From positions 225,228 to 289,227 of the forward strand of contig DHVZ01000011.1 of assembly GCA_002412925.1 (NCBI GenBank): 64,000 bases of DNA, given 5' to 3'. Below, piece after piece: positions 1-7,760 of the stretch. The notes beneath the pieces are model-generated. The model worked only from the letters and a program-made list of their open reading frames with translations. It was not told the origin of the DNA and ran no database searches. This DNA is from Anaerolineales bacterium UBA5195 (GTDB lineage: Bacteria; Chloroflexota; Anaerolineae; Anaerolineales; Villigracilaceae). Each line of letters opens with the position of its first letter. Positions within the stretch are counted from its first letter, which is position 1. The position numbers and the translations under genes were made by a program.

Positions 1-1013
1 GCCACGTCTGAATAGCTGTAAAGCAGCAGGCAATGGGCTGGCAGGCCGTCGCGCCCGGCGCGGCCAATTTCTTGGTAGTAGCCTTCGATGCTTTTGGGCA
101 GGTCGTAATGGATCACAAAACGCACATTGGGTTTGTTGATGCCCATCCCAAAGGCAATCGTCGCCACGATGATTTGCGCGTCATCGCGGATGAAGGCTTC
201 CTGGTTGCGGCGGCGGACGTCATCCTCCAGCCCGGCGTGGTAGGGGCGCACCGAATGACCCTTGCGGGCCAGGTATTCAGCCAACTCGTCCACCTGCTTG
301 CGCGAAAAACAGTAGATGATGCCCGATTGATCTTTGAAACGCTCCAGGAAGCGCGTGGTCTGGATCGGCGCGTCGCTCTTGGGAGCAACTTCGATGTAGA
401 GATTTTCGCGGTTGAAACTGGCGACAAACTCGTTGGAGGCGGTAAAACCCAGGCTGGCTTTAATATCGGTGCGCACCCTGGGGGTGGCGGTCGCCGTCAG
501 CGCGAGACACACGGCTCCGGGGAAGCGGCGGCGCGCCTCGGCCAGTTGGCGGTATTCGGGCCGGAAGTCATGTCCCCACTCCGAGATGCAGTGCGCTTCG
601 TCGATGGTGAAACAATCCACCTTCAGCGTTGCGAGCAAATCAAAAATCCGTTGGCTCAAGAGGGTTTCGGGAGCGACGTAGAGCAGCTTGGTTTCGCCGC
701 GCCGGACGTAGTCCATGTTTTTGGCGTAGGCTTCGGGCGAGAGCGTGCTGTTCAGAAAGAGCGCCGGGACGCCTGCCGCGCGCATTTGTTCGACCTGGTC
801 CTTCATCAGCGCAATCAGCGGCGAAACCACCACCGTGAGGCCGTCGAATAGCAAGGCGGGAATCTGGTAGCAGAGCGATTTCCCGCCGCCGGTGGGCATG
901 ACGGCCAGCGAATCGCGCTTGTTGAGCACGTTTTCGATGACCTCGCGCTGCAACGGGCGGAAGGTATCGTAGCCGAAGGTCTCTTTCAGGATGGAGGCGG
1001 GAGTCGGGGGCAT
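1..1013 (-). CDS. recQ: ATP-dependent DNA helicase RecQ (3' end beyond window)
   Basis: Superfamily 2 3'-to-5' DNA helicase used in recombination and fork repair. The frame opens at an ATG at 1013 and runs without a stop off the left edge, so about 337 N-terminal residues are present. Visible motifs: the N-terminal FRPLQREVI Q-motif region, Walker A MPTGGGKS, SPLIALMKDQ, a DEAH box followed by CISEWG (near 590-610), and motif VI YYQEIGRAGRDG followed by LPAHCLLLYS (near 20-120). The order and spacing match RecQ. The zinc-binding, winged-helix and HRDC regions lie outside the window. The next gene (Uup) lies upstream on the same strand, 34 bp away, so the two may be co-transcribed. Confidence 0.93.
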   Translation of the reverse strand, partial: MPPTPASILKETFGYDTFRPLQREVIENVLNKRDSLAVMPTGGGKSLCYQIPALLFDGLTVVVSPLIALMKDQVEQMRAAGVPALFLNSTLSPEAYAKNMDYVRRGETKLLYVAPETLLSQRIFDLLATLKVDCFTIDEAHCISEWGHDFRPEYRQLAEARRRFPGAVCLALTATATPRVRTDIKASLGFTASNEFVASFNRENLYIEVAPKSDAPIQTTRFLERFKDQSGIIYCFSRKQVDELAEYLARKGHSVRPYHAGLEDDVRRRNQEAFIRDDAQIIVATIAFGMGINKPNVRFVIHYDLPKSIEGYYQEIGRAGRDGLPAHCLLLYSYSDV

Positions 1014-1047
1014 GGATTTTCTGGGGTTCAGGGAGTTCCTGGGATGG

Positions 1048-2871
1048 TTAGTGCTGTTCCAGTTCTTCCCAGCGCTGGTAGGCTTGCGCTAATTCAGCCT
1101 CCAGTTCCTTTAAACGGTTCGAGGCTTGCGCGATTTTATCATTCTCCTGCTGGTAAAACGTTGGCAAGGCCATGGCGGCGGCCAGGGCGTGCTGCTCGGC
1201 TTCGAGAGCCTCGATCCGTTTCGGCAGTTCGGCCAGTTCCTTTTTTTGCGCTTCGAGGGCGCGCTGTTCCTTGTAACTCAGCTTGCGTGGCGCGCCGGGA
1301 TCGGTTTCTGGTGGCGCAGCCGCGGGTTTGCGCGGCTTTTCGGCCGGCGGGTTGCTGGTTTCCGCCTGGGCCTGCCGCTGCCAGTCGTCGTAGCCGCCGA
1401 CATATTCATTGACCTGTCCGCTGCCATCGACGACCAGGATGCTGGTCACCAGGTTGTTCAGGAAGGCCCGGTCATGGCTGACCAGTAAAAGCGTCCCGCT
1501 GTAATCCAGGAGCAGGTCTTCGAGCGTTTCGAGCGTCTCGAGATCGAGGTCATTGGTCGGTTCGTCGAGCACCAACAGGTTGGCGGGCTGCGCAAAAATC
1601 CGCGCCAGCAGCAGGCGATTCCGCTCTCCGCCGGAGAGGGCGCTGATCGGAGCCTGGACGCGGTCGCGGGTGAACAGGAAATCTTCGAGATAGCCGTAAA
1701 TGTTGCGCGGTTTTCCGTTGACCGAGATGGTCTCACCCCCCTGGGCGACATTCTCCAAAATCGACAGGTTCTCGTCCAGTTGGGCGCGGAGTTGGTCGAA
1801 ATAGGCGACCTCCAGGTTGGCGCCGTGTTCAACACTCCCGGTCTGTGGGGCGAGTTCCCCGATCAGCAGGCGCAGCAGGGTGGTTTTGCCCGAACCATTC
1901 GGCCCAACGATGCCCACCTTGTCGCCGCGCTGGAGGGTGGTGGAGAAGTTTTTGATCAGGGGTTGTTTCCCAAAGGCATAACTGACTTTTTCGGCCTCGA
2001 TGACCAGTTTTCCCGAGCGCCGGTCAGCCTGGATCTGAAGCCGGACTTTGCCCGGCTTTTCCCGGCGTTCCTGGCGAATTTCCCGCAGGCGCTTGAGGGC
2101 CCGCACCCGGCCTTCGTTGCGCGTGCGGCGCGCTTCGATCCCTTTCCGGATCCATTGTTCTTCCTGGGCCAGTTTTTTATCAAAGAGGGCGTTCTGCTCC
2201 TTTTCGGTCGAGAGCAGGGCTTCTTTGCGTTTCAGGAAGGTGCTGTAGCTGCAGTTCCAATCGAACAAGCGGCCGCGGTCCAATTCGACGATGCGCGTCG
2301 TCAGTTTTTGCAAAAAGACCCGGTCGTGGGTCACGAAGAGCAGCGTGCCGCCCCAGCGTTTAAGAAAATCCTCGAGCCAGTTGATCGCTTCGATGTCCAG
2401 GTGGTTGGTGGGTTCATCCAGCAGGAGCAGTTCCGGGTTCCTGGCCAGGCCGCGGGCGAGCAGCACCCGGCGTTTCATCCCCGCCGAAAGAGTCTCAAAC
2501 TGTGCGCTGGGGTCGAGTGTCATCCGGTTGATGACCTGTTCCACCTGGAGTTGAGTCTGCCAGTGTTGGTCGCTGCCCGCTTGGGCCTGCTCCGGCTCCA
2601 GCCCGCTGGCGACGATCTCCGCAACGGTTCCGGTCAGACCCTGGGGGACTTCCTGGGGCAGATAGGCGCTGCGCAGCCCCTGTTGACGGGAAATGACGCC
2701 GGTCTCGGGGTTCAGATCGCCATTGACCAGTTTCAGCAGCGTGGATTTTCCTGCGCCGTTCCGCCCGAGCAAGCCCACCCATTCGCCGCGTTCAACCTGG
2801 AGATTGATTTCTTCGAGGAGTTTTGGCCCGCCAAAACCCAGGCTGACCTCTTGAAGACTGATAATTGCCAT
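1048..2871 (-). CDS. uup: ABC-F family ATPase, Uup type
   Basis: Soluble twin-cassette ATPase of the ABC-F family. These act on ribosomes or, for Uup, on branched DNA and ribosome assembly, not in transport. Protein of 607 aa: ABC1 with Walker A GRNGAGKST (residues 36-44), an inter-domain linker with charged helices, ABC2 with GPNGSGKTT and LSGGERNRLLLARI, then a C-terminal charged coiled coil (about the last 80 residues) typical of Uup. The start is the ATG at 2871, preceded by AGAGAAGGA. A longer open frame reaches 3174, but the extra part is antisense to the neighbouring transporter gene and crosses its terminator. Downstream lies recQ. Confidence 0.92.
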   Translation of the reverse strand: MAIISLQEVSLGFGGPKLLEEINLQVERGEWVGLLGRNGAGKSTLLKLVNGDLNPETGVISRQQGLRSAYLPQEVPQGLTGTVAEIVASGLEPEQAQAGSDQHWQTQLQVEQVINRMTLDPSAQFETLSAGMKRRVLLARGLARNPELLLLDEPTNHLDIEAINWLEDFLKRWGGTLLFVTHDRVFLQKLTTRIVELDRGRLFDWNCSYSTFLKRKEALLSTEKEQNALFDKKLAQEEQWIRKGIEARRTRNEGRVRALKRLREIRQERREKPGKVRLQIQADRRSGKLVIEAEKVSYAFGKQPLIKNFSTTLQRGDKVGIVGPNGSGKTTLLRLLIGELAPQTGSVEHGANLEVAYFDQLRAQLDENLSILENVAQGGETISVNGKPRNIYGYLEDFLFTRDRVQAPISALSGGERNRLLLARIFAQPANLLVLDEPTNDLDLETLETLEDLLLDYSGTLLLVSHDRAFLNNLVTSILVVDGSGQVNEYVGGYDDWQRQAQAETSNPPAEKPRKPAAAPPETDPGAPRKLSYKEQRALEAQKKELAELPKRIEALEAEQHALAAAMALPTFYQQENDKIAQASNRLKELEAELAQAYQRWEELEQH

Positions 2872-2933
2872 AAAAATCCTTCTCTTTGGGGGCTCCAAAA
2901 TCGGGAGATTTTCGACTCCGTTTTTGATAAAAA

Positions 2934-2964
2934 ATAGACCCGGGCTGCCAGCACCCGAGTCTAT
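2934..2964 (-). terminator. Rho-independent terminator of the YeeE-rhodanese gene
   Basis: Read on the minus strand: an 11-bp stem (ATAGACTCGGG with CCCGGGTCTAT, one G-T pair) followed directly by a run of six T. It lies 17 bp past the stop at 2981 and separates the sulfur operon from uup. Confidence 0.8.
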
Positions 2965-2980
2965 CATCATTTCGCTTATT

Positions 2981-4282
2981 CTACCCGCAGCCGCCGCCGC
3001 TTTTATCACGTTTGATTTGGAGTTGAATCTTGGGCGTGAATTCAATTTTCTCGTTCTCAATCGGGCTGGGATCAGCGCATTCGTAGCGGTCACCCAGCGC
3101 AGCGGGGAATTTGAATTTGAGTTGCTCATCCAGGGCGGCTGAAATGGGCAGGATTTCCGGGTCGGTTTCGCCAAAGAACGAAATCCAGTTGTTGATTCCG
3201 CCTTCGAGGATGTAGACGTTCGGGATGCTTTCTGCCGTCAGCAGTTTCCAGGCCTGAGTAGCGAGGGACTCGTCGTTGCTCATGACCACGTAGATGGCGT
3301 TCGGCGCGGCGGTGGCGAGCAGGGCAGGAACGTGGGTCTTCAAGTCTGCCAGGGGGAGATTCTGCGCGCCGCGAACGTGGAACAGGTTGTAATCGGCTTC
3401 GGGGCGGATGTCGATCATCGTCAGGATGACTTTTTGATCATAGCGGGTCTTGAACAGTTCCGCCGGGGTGATTTGGACCAGGCGCTGGGCCAGGGCTTCA
3501 TCGGCACTGTATTTGACCTGGACATCTTTAACTTGGCCATCTGCCTGGGTTTCCTGGACGGTGCGGGCGATGGTTGCTTGGGTGTATTTGGCCTCGGTCG
3601 AGGGGGTTCCAATCAGTGCCACAGTCAGCGCCAGCAGGAACAGGCCGCCAGCGGCGTAGACGCGCTGCTTCGGCTCCCGGGTCAGGTCTTTCTTGCCAAC
3701 GATGCGTTCGAGTTGTTCGGCGCCCCAGAACATAAAGAGGGCCATCAGTACCACCAGAAGGACAATCACACCACTCGGCAGGTGGAAGACATCCATCAGG
3801 GTCAGGCGGCCATAGTAACCGGCGTTGTTGTACCAGTCGGTAAAATATTTTTCGGTTTCACCGAACAGGAAAGCGCCGATGAAGCCGCCGCCAACGAAGA
3901 ACATCCCGTCGATTTTTCCGGTCGAGGCCGAGGCGAGCGAGGTGGTCGGGCAGAAACCGCCAATGATGAAGCCGACGCCCATAATCAACCCGCCGAGGAT
4001 GCCGGATGACAGGTAGGTGGGGTTGACCCAGACCTGGCTGAAATCGAGCAGGCCCAGGCCGACCGCGCCGAAGGTCAGGGTCATGGCAACCACAATCGCG
4101 GTGAACATGACTTTGAGAACGGTCAGGTCGGTGAAGTAGAACTGGGCGGCCAGTTTGCGGCTGTTACCGAAGCCAGACATTTCGAGGGTGAAGCCAAAGG
4201 CGAAGCCAATCACCGCGAAAAGCACATACGTCCACGGGTTGGAGGCGCTGACGGCCAGGAAGGAGGGGAGAGGAAAGTTCAT
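2981..4282 (-). CDS. YeeE/YedE-family sulfur transporter fused to a rhodanese-like domain
   Basis: Integral membrane protein of 433 aa. Residues 15-225 are hydrophobic helices with the family's conserved cysteine loop GGFCPTTS (Cys111). Members of this family take up thiosulfate through persulfide exchange on such cysteines (known for TsuA/YeeE). Residues about 265-375 form a rhodanese-like domain (MIDIRPEADYNLFHVRGAQNLP and following), but the active-site loop reads VVMSNDES, with Ser335 where the catalytic Cys is expected. The chain ends in KSGGGCG, leaving Cys432 next to last on a glycine tail. It is the last gene of a minus-strand cluster with a second YeeE protein and multihaem cytochromes, which supports a role in sulfur-compound uptake or delivery. 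The exact substrate is not shown by the sequence. Confidence 0.85.
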   Translation of the reverse strand: MNFPLPSFLAVSASNPWTYVLFAVIGFAFGFTLEMSGFGNSRKLAAQFYFTDLTVLKVMFTAIVVAMTLTFGAVGLGLLDFSQVWVNPTYLSSGILGGLIMGVGFIIGGFCPTTSLASASTGKIDGMFFVGGGFIGAFLFGETEKYFTDWYNNAGYYGRLTLMDVFHLPSGVIVLLVVLMALFMFWGAEQLERIVGKKDLTREPKQRVYAAGGLFLLALTVALIGTPSTEAKYTQATIARTVQETQADGQVKDVQVKYSADEALAQRLVQITPAELFKTRYDQKVILTMIDIRPEADYNLFHVRGAQNLPLADLKTHVPALLATAAPNAIYVVMSNDESLATQAWKLLTAESIPNVYILEGGINNWISFFGETDPEILPISAALDEQLKFKFPAALGDRYECADPSPIENEKIEFTPKIQLQIKRDKSGGGCG

Positions 4283-4297
4283 GCTAGTTCTCCAGTC

Positions 4298-4390
4298 ATG
4301 TCACCGCGAGGAGCGTTCTGTGCGACGTGGCGGTCTCCCGTTTGACGAGGAGATTGCTTCGTCGGGCTGACGCCCTCCTCGCAATGACAT
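4298..4390. repeat. Dispersed palindromic repeat (GTCATTGCGAGG type)
   Basis: About 93 bp bounded by inverted ends ATGTCACCGCGAGGAG and CTCCTCGCAATGACAT, with an inner segment GGAGATTGCTTCGTCGGG. This intergenic repeat type is widespread in bacterial genomes. It fills the gap between the two YeeE genes. A decayed relative of the inner segment occurs at 52750-52803. Confidence 0.7.
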
Positions 4391-4396
4391 GGATAT

Positions 4397-4948
4397 TTAG
4401 TTCCAGAATTTCCGAACGAAGTAGGCCACAGCGTAAGCGCCGCCGAAAATGGCGAACATAATCAGCCAGGAACCCGCCGCGAGGGTTGTGCCGCCGGTCA
4501 GGGCCTGGCCGGAGGTGCAGCCGCGTGCCATGCGCGCCCCGTACAGGAACAGAATCCCGCCCAGGAAGGCCATCAACCAGCGGGTGCGGTCCGAGATGTT
4601 CGGGCCTTTGGTGGTTTCGAGCCGGGTGCGACCAAAAATGGTCCCGGAGGCGAATCCGCCCAACAGCGCACCGAAGAAGACCGGGATGATCCAGTCATCT
4701 AGCGGGTTTTTATCACCGCCTGCCATTTTGAGCAGGTAGGGGGTCTGGTCGACGTGCGCGGGGGAAATCCAATCTTGCACCTGAGTCACCAGGCGGGAGG
4801 TGGCGCCCGAAGATCCCAGCCCGTTGCCGGTCAGGAACAGGGCCAGGAACAAAACGATGCCCAGGATGGCGCCACCGAGATAGGGATGCACATAAGGTTT
4901 TTCAGGGCGGCCAAACAAGCCTTTGGGGGTTGGTTTTTCGACAGTCAT
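4397..4948 (-). CDS. YeeE/YedE-family membrane protein (second half-type transporter)
   Basis: Membrane protein of 183 aa with about four helices and the family motif GARMARGCTSGQALTGG (Cys144). It corresponds to the N-terminal half of full-length YeeE proteins, whereas the adjacent 433-aa protein carries the GGFCPTTS half, so the two may form one transporter. The ATG at 4948 is preceded by GAAAGAGAGAAAACC. It lies 30 bp after the cytochrome b fusion gene on the same strand. Substrate (thiosulfate or another sulfane-sulfur compound) is inferred from the family only. Confidence 0.85.
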   Translation of the reverse strand: MTVEKPTPKGLFGRPEKPYVHPYLGGAILGIVLFLALFLTGNGLGSSGATSRLVTQVQDWISPAHVDQTPYLLKMAGGDKNPLDDWIIPVFFGALLGGFASGTIFGRTRLETTKGPNISDRTRWLMAFLGGILFLYGARMARGCTSGQALTGGTTLAAGSWLIMFAIFGGAYAVAYFVRKFWN

Positions 4949-4978
4949 GGTTTTCTCTCTTTCCGGGTTCTTTATTTG

Positions 4979-7675
4979 TTATTCGTGTTCTTCCACTTCC
5001 TCCCAGCCAGTGACCATACCGCGCATGGCCTCGAGCGGGGTTGCGCCGGTGGTGGTCAGGTAGACGTGGCCGACGATGAAGGCGCTCAGGAGCCAGGCCA
5101 CCAGGCTATGGAAGGGGGCCAGGAAGGGCAGGCCGCCAAACCAGTTGGCAATTTGCGGCCACTGCTGGACGCTCCACATCAGCGCCCCGGTCAGCATTTG
5201 GAGCGGCAGGAGCACGGTCAGCAAGCCGAAGTAGGTGATTTGCTGGAGCGGGTTGAGTTTCTTTTCGCGGCGCTTCTCGAAGGGATGGGCCTCGCCCTTG
5301 AAAATTCCGCCGAGGTAGAACTTGATTTGGACGACCATGTCATCGATCAGGCCGACCGGGGTCAGGAAGTTGGGCACGTACTGGTGGATTTCGGCAGTCG
5401 TCAGGTGCCAGAAGAGTGATATCAGGGAGTTGAGCACCAGGATGGCGGCCAGCACGTTATGGATCAGCACCATGTGCGGGAAGGAGAACGCGCCAAAGAG
5501 GTCGGGGCGGTGGATGACCAGGCCGGTGAAAAGCAGGAAGACAATGGCGAAGGTCTGGAGCCAGTGCCAGAAGCGCTCGTAGGCCTCGTACATATAGACG
5601 CGCTTGACTTTCGGTTCCTGCTTCGGGCGGCGGAGCGACGAAATGTAGCGCAGGGTGCCGTGCCCGGCGACGCCGAACAGGGTGCCGGCAAAGGCCAGCG
5701 CGCCGAACCAGTCGATCCAACTGACGCGGTCGCGGCCAAAGACGTAAACGCCGTCTTTTGTTGTGACTGGCTGGTAGACGAGTGCGCCGCTCTTGGTGGT
5801 GAGGATTTCGCCGGTCACATTGACGTTGCTGTCGGTGACGAATCTAGGCAGGACTTCGGCGGGGTTATAGGCGGCCAGATGCAGTGGTGCAGTGACGCGC
5901 GAGTCAGTGGTGTGGCAGGTGGTGCAGTCGCGGAGGGCGTGCTCGCCGCCCGCCACATTGTGATTAATACTGTAAGGCTGAACCTGCCCCTCGATGTGGG
6001 GATTGTTCAGGCCGAGGGCTTCCAGGCGGGCGGCGACGGCGGCTTGTTTTTCTATGGTATCGGTGCGCAGTTCGGCGGTTTCGATTTGTCCGCTTTTGTC
6101 GGTGTCGAAGGCGGCCAGGATTTCGGGGGCGTAGTTGCCAGCGATGAGGTAAGCGGCCTGCAAGTCAACTTCACGAACGGGGCGCGGGCCGTTGTTGCTG
6201 TCGTAGACCCAGTAGAAGGCGGTGACAAGGTTGTACGGGGCGAGCAGTTTCTGCCCATCGATGTTGGTGCGCTGCATCAGCACGGGCTGATAGCCGGTAA
6301 CCAAATCGGTGATCGTGCTGGGGCCGGTCAGGCCGCGGCAAAGATTGGAGGGTGTCCCATCCAGCTTGACCACCGTCCAGTCAACAGATTGGATCGCCGG
6401 GGCGTACAACTGCGGGATGTGGCAGGATTCGCAGGCCACCACGCTCATATGTTGTTCGGGGTAGGGCAGCCAGTCGTTGTGCGATTTGGCAGCGTTGTGG
6501 CAGGCTTCGCAGCGGCGCATGGTGCCCTTGTTCTCCGGCGAAACGGTGAACTGGGCGCTCTGCCCGCGGGCAAAGTTGTGGTCGGGCATTTGCAGGTATT
6601 CGCCGATTTCCAGTTTGCGCGGGTCGTAGGTCAGGTGCTCGGGGCTGGTTCCGGCAGCTTCCTGCGAGTGGGTTGGATTGTTGAGCGCATAGTGGCAGTC
6701 GGTGCATTTCAGCGCGCGCTCGGCGTGGATGTCCCAAGAGCGGGCCAGGCTGGCCTTGTCTTGCAGGTTGACGCCCGACTCGGAGATTTTCTGCGCGGCG
6801 ATGACCTGACCGGTGGTGGCGGTCTGCGGGTAAGACATATCGCAGGCCGAGATGGTCAGGGGTTCAGCGCTGTTCGGGTGGACTTCACCGTGACAGGTGG
6901 CGCAGTTGGCATTGGTCGGGTCTTGAATCAGGACAAATTCGGGTTTGAGTTTGCCATCCTCGCCGAAAGCGGCGGAGTTGTAGGTGAAACCGTCTGCGGA
7001 TTGGTCAACCAGACCGGTGCCGAGGAGCGTGGCGGTGTTGGCGAGGCCGAATTTCCCGGCTTTGATTTCAGCGGCGCGTGCGGCGGTGTTGGGTTGGGTC
7101 AGGTGGCAGAGGAAGCAGTTCATTTCCATCACGCCCGATTTGCCCCAGTCCCAGGCTTCGGGTTGGAGCGTTTCGGGGTTCAGGAGGGCGGCTTCCGGGT
7201 TGGTGGCGTCGCCGTTGAGTTGATTCAGGGGCGTCCCCGCGCGGGAGGTGGTGGCCGGGCCGCCGCCGGGGACCCGTTCCCCATTTTCCATCAGCCATTC
7301 GGCGGTGCTCAGGTCGAGGTGTTCATCGCCCGGCTGGGAGAGATAGCGGTAGCTGATCGGGTCCCACTTGCCAAAGAAACCGTTGCGGGTTTCGAGGTCG
7401 CTCAGGCCGAGATCGGCGTGGAAACTATGGGATTCAATGAAGTCGGTATCGTGGCACTCGCCACAAGTCTGCATGGTGCTGACGGGCTGTCCGCTTTCGA
7501 GCACGTTTTTGCCATCCACATCGAGCAGGGCGAAGGTGGGGTGCAGGGGCGAGGCCTGTTTAGCGGGCGCGGCGGGAATATTGGCGAAGGCCAGCCCAAA
7601 GGATAACCCGGTGGCAAGCATGCCAATAGCCAGGATGAGGAGGAAGCGATATTTTCGCAGGTAGTGAGTTTTCAT
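4979..7675 (-). CDS. Seven-haem cytochrome c fused to a cytochrome b561-type membrane domain
   Basis: Protein of 898 aa. The N-terminal hydrophobic helix (residues 10-32) exports the following domain, which has seven CxxCH haem c motifs: CGECH 71, CFLCH 187, CATCH 258, CTDCH 324, CEACH 389, CESCH 415 and CTTCH 584. Between the sixth and seventh haems is a canonical EF-hand loop, DTDKSGQIETAE (residues 524-535). From about 650 there are hydrophobic helices with histidines, including WHWLQTF, LIHNVLA and FWHLTT, as in b561/hydrogenase-type cytochrome b. This layout suggests a membrane quinol oxidase module passing electrons to an external haem wire, probably to the octahaem protein encoded just upstream. 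The fusion and the EF-hand are unusual. Biochemical function is inferred. Confidence 0.85.
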   Translation of the reverse strand: MKTHYLRKYRFLLILAIGMLATGLSFGLAFANIPAAPAKQASPLHPTFALLDVDGKNVLESGQPVSTMQTCGECHDTDFIESHSFHADLGLSDLETRNGFFGKWDPISYRYLSQPGDEHLDLSTAEWLMENGERVPGGGPATTSRAGTPLNQLNGDATNPEAALLNPETLQPEAWDWGKSGVMEMNCFLCHLTQPNTAARAAEIKAGKFGLANTATLLGTGLVDQSADGFTYNSAAFGEDGKLKPEFVLIQDPTNANCATCHGEVHPNSAEPLTISACDMSYPQTATTGQVIAAQKISESGVNLQDKASLARSWDIHAERALKCTDCHYALNNPTHSQEAAGTSPEHLTYDPRKLEIGEYLQMPDHNFARGQSAQFTVSPENKGTMRRCEACHNAAKSHNDWLPYPEQHMSVVACESCHIPQLYAPAIQSVDWTVVKLDGTPSNLCRGLTGPSTITDLVTGYQPVLMQRTNIDGQKLLAPYNLVTAFYWVYDSNNGPRPVREVDLQAAYLIAGNYAPEILAAFDTDKSGQIETAELRTDTIEKQAAVAARLEALGLNNPHIEGQVQPYSINHNVAGGEHALRDCTTCHTTDSRVTAPLHLAAYNPAEVLPRFVTDSNVNVTGEILTTKSGALVYQPVTTKDGVYVFGRDRVSWIDWFGALAFAGTLFGVAGHGTLRYISSLRRPKQEPKVKRVYMYEAYERFWHWLQTFAIVFLLFTGLVIHRPDLFGAFSFPHMVLIHNVLAAILVLNSLISLFWHLTTAEIHQYVPNFLTPVGLIDDMVVQIKFYLGGIFKGEAHPFEKRREKKLNPLQQITYFGLLTVLLPLQMLTGALMWSVQQWPQIANWFGGLPFLAPFHSLVAWLLSAFIVGHVYLTTTGATPLEAMRGMVTGWEEVEEHE

Positions 7676-7701
7676 AGGGGTCCTCTGTTTTGGTCGCTGG
7701 T

Positions 7702-7754
7702 TTCACCACGGAGACTTTTTAGGTTTCTCAGGGTTCTCCGTGTCTCTGTGGTGA
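7702..7754. repeat. Short inverted repeat (TTCACCACGGAGA type)
   Basis: TTCACCACGGAGA at 7702-7714 is matched by TCTCTGTGGTGA at 7743-7754 with one mismatch. Such sequences are common intergenic repeats. It sits in the 85-bp gap between the octahaem cytochrome gene and the haem c/b fusion and could form an RNA hairpin that affects downstream expression. Confidence 0.5.
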
Positions 7755-7760
7755 TAAATC

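Noticed and set aside
1780..2937. Open frame of 385 codons on the plus strand
   Set aside because: Antisense to the Uup-type ATPase, whose Walker and signature motifs are intact.
2872..3174. N-terminal extension of the Uup-type ATPase by 101 residues
   Set aside because: Overlaps the end of the YeeE-rhodanese gene and its terminator. A good ribosome site precedes the ATG at 2871.
5459..7606. Open frame of 715 codons on the plus strand
   Set aside because: It is exactly antisense to the haem c/b fusion, has no domain, and results from G/C-rich codon bias. The minus strand carries seven CxxCH motifs.
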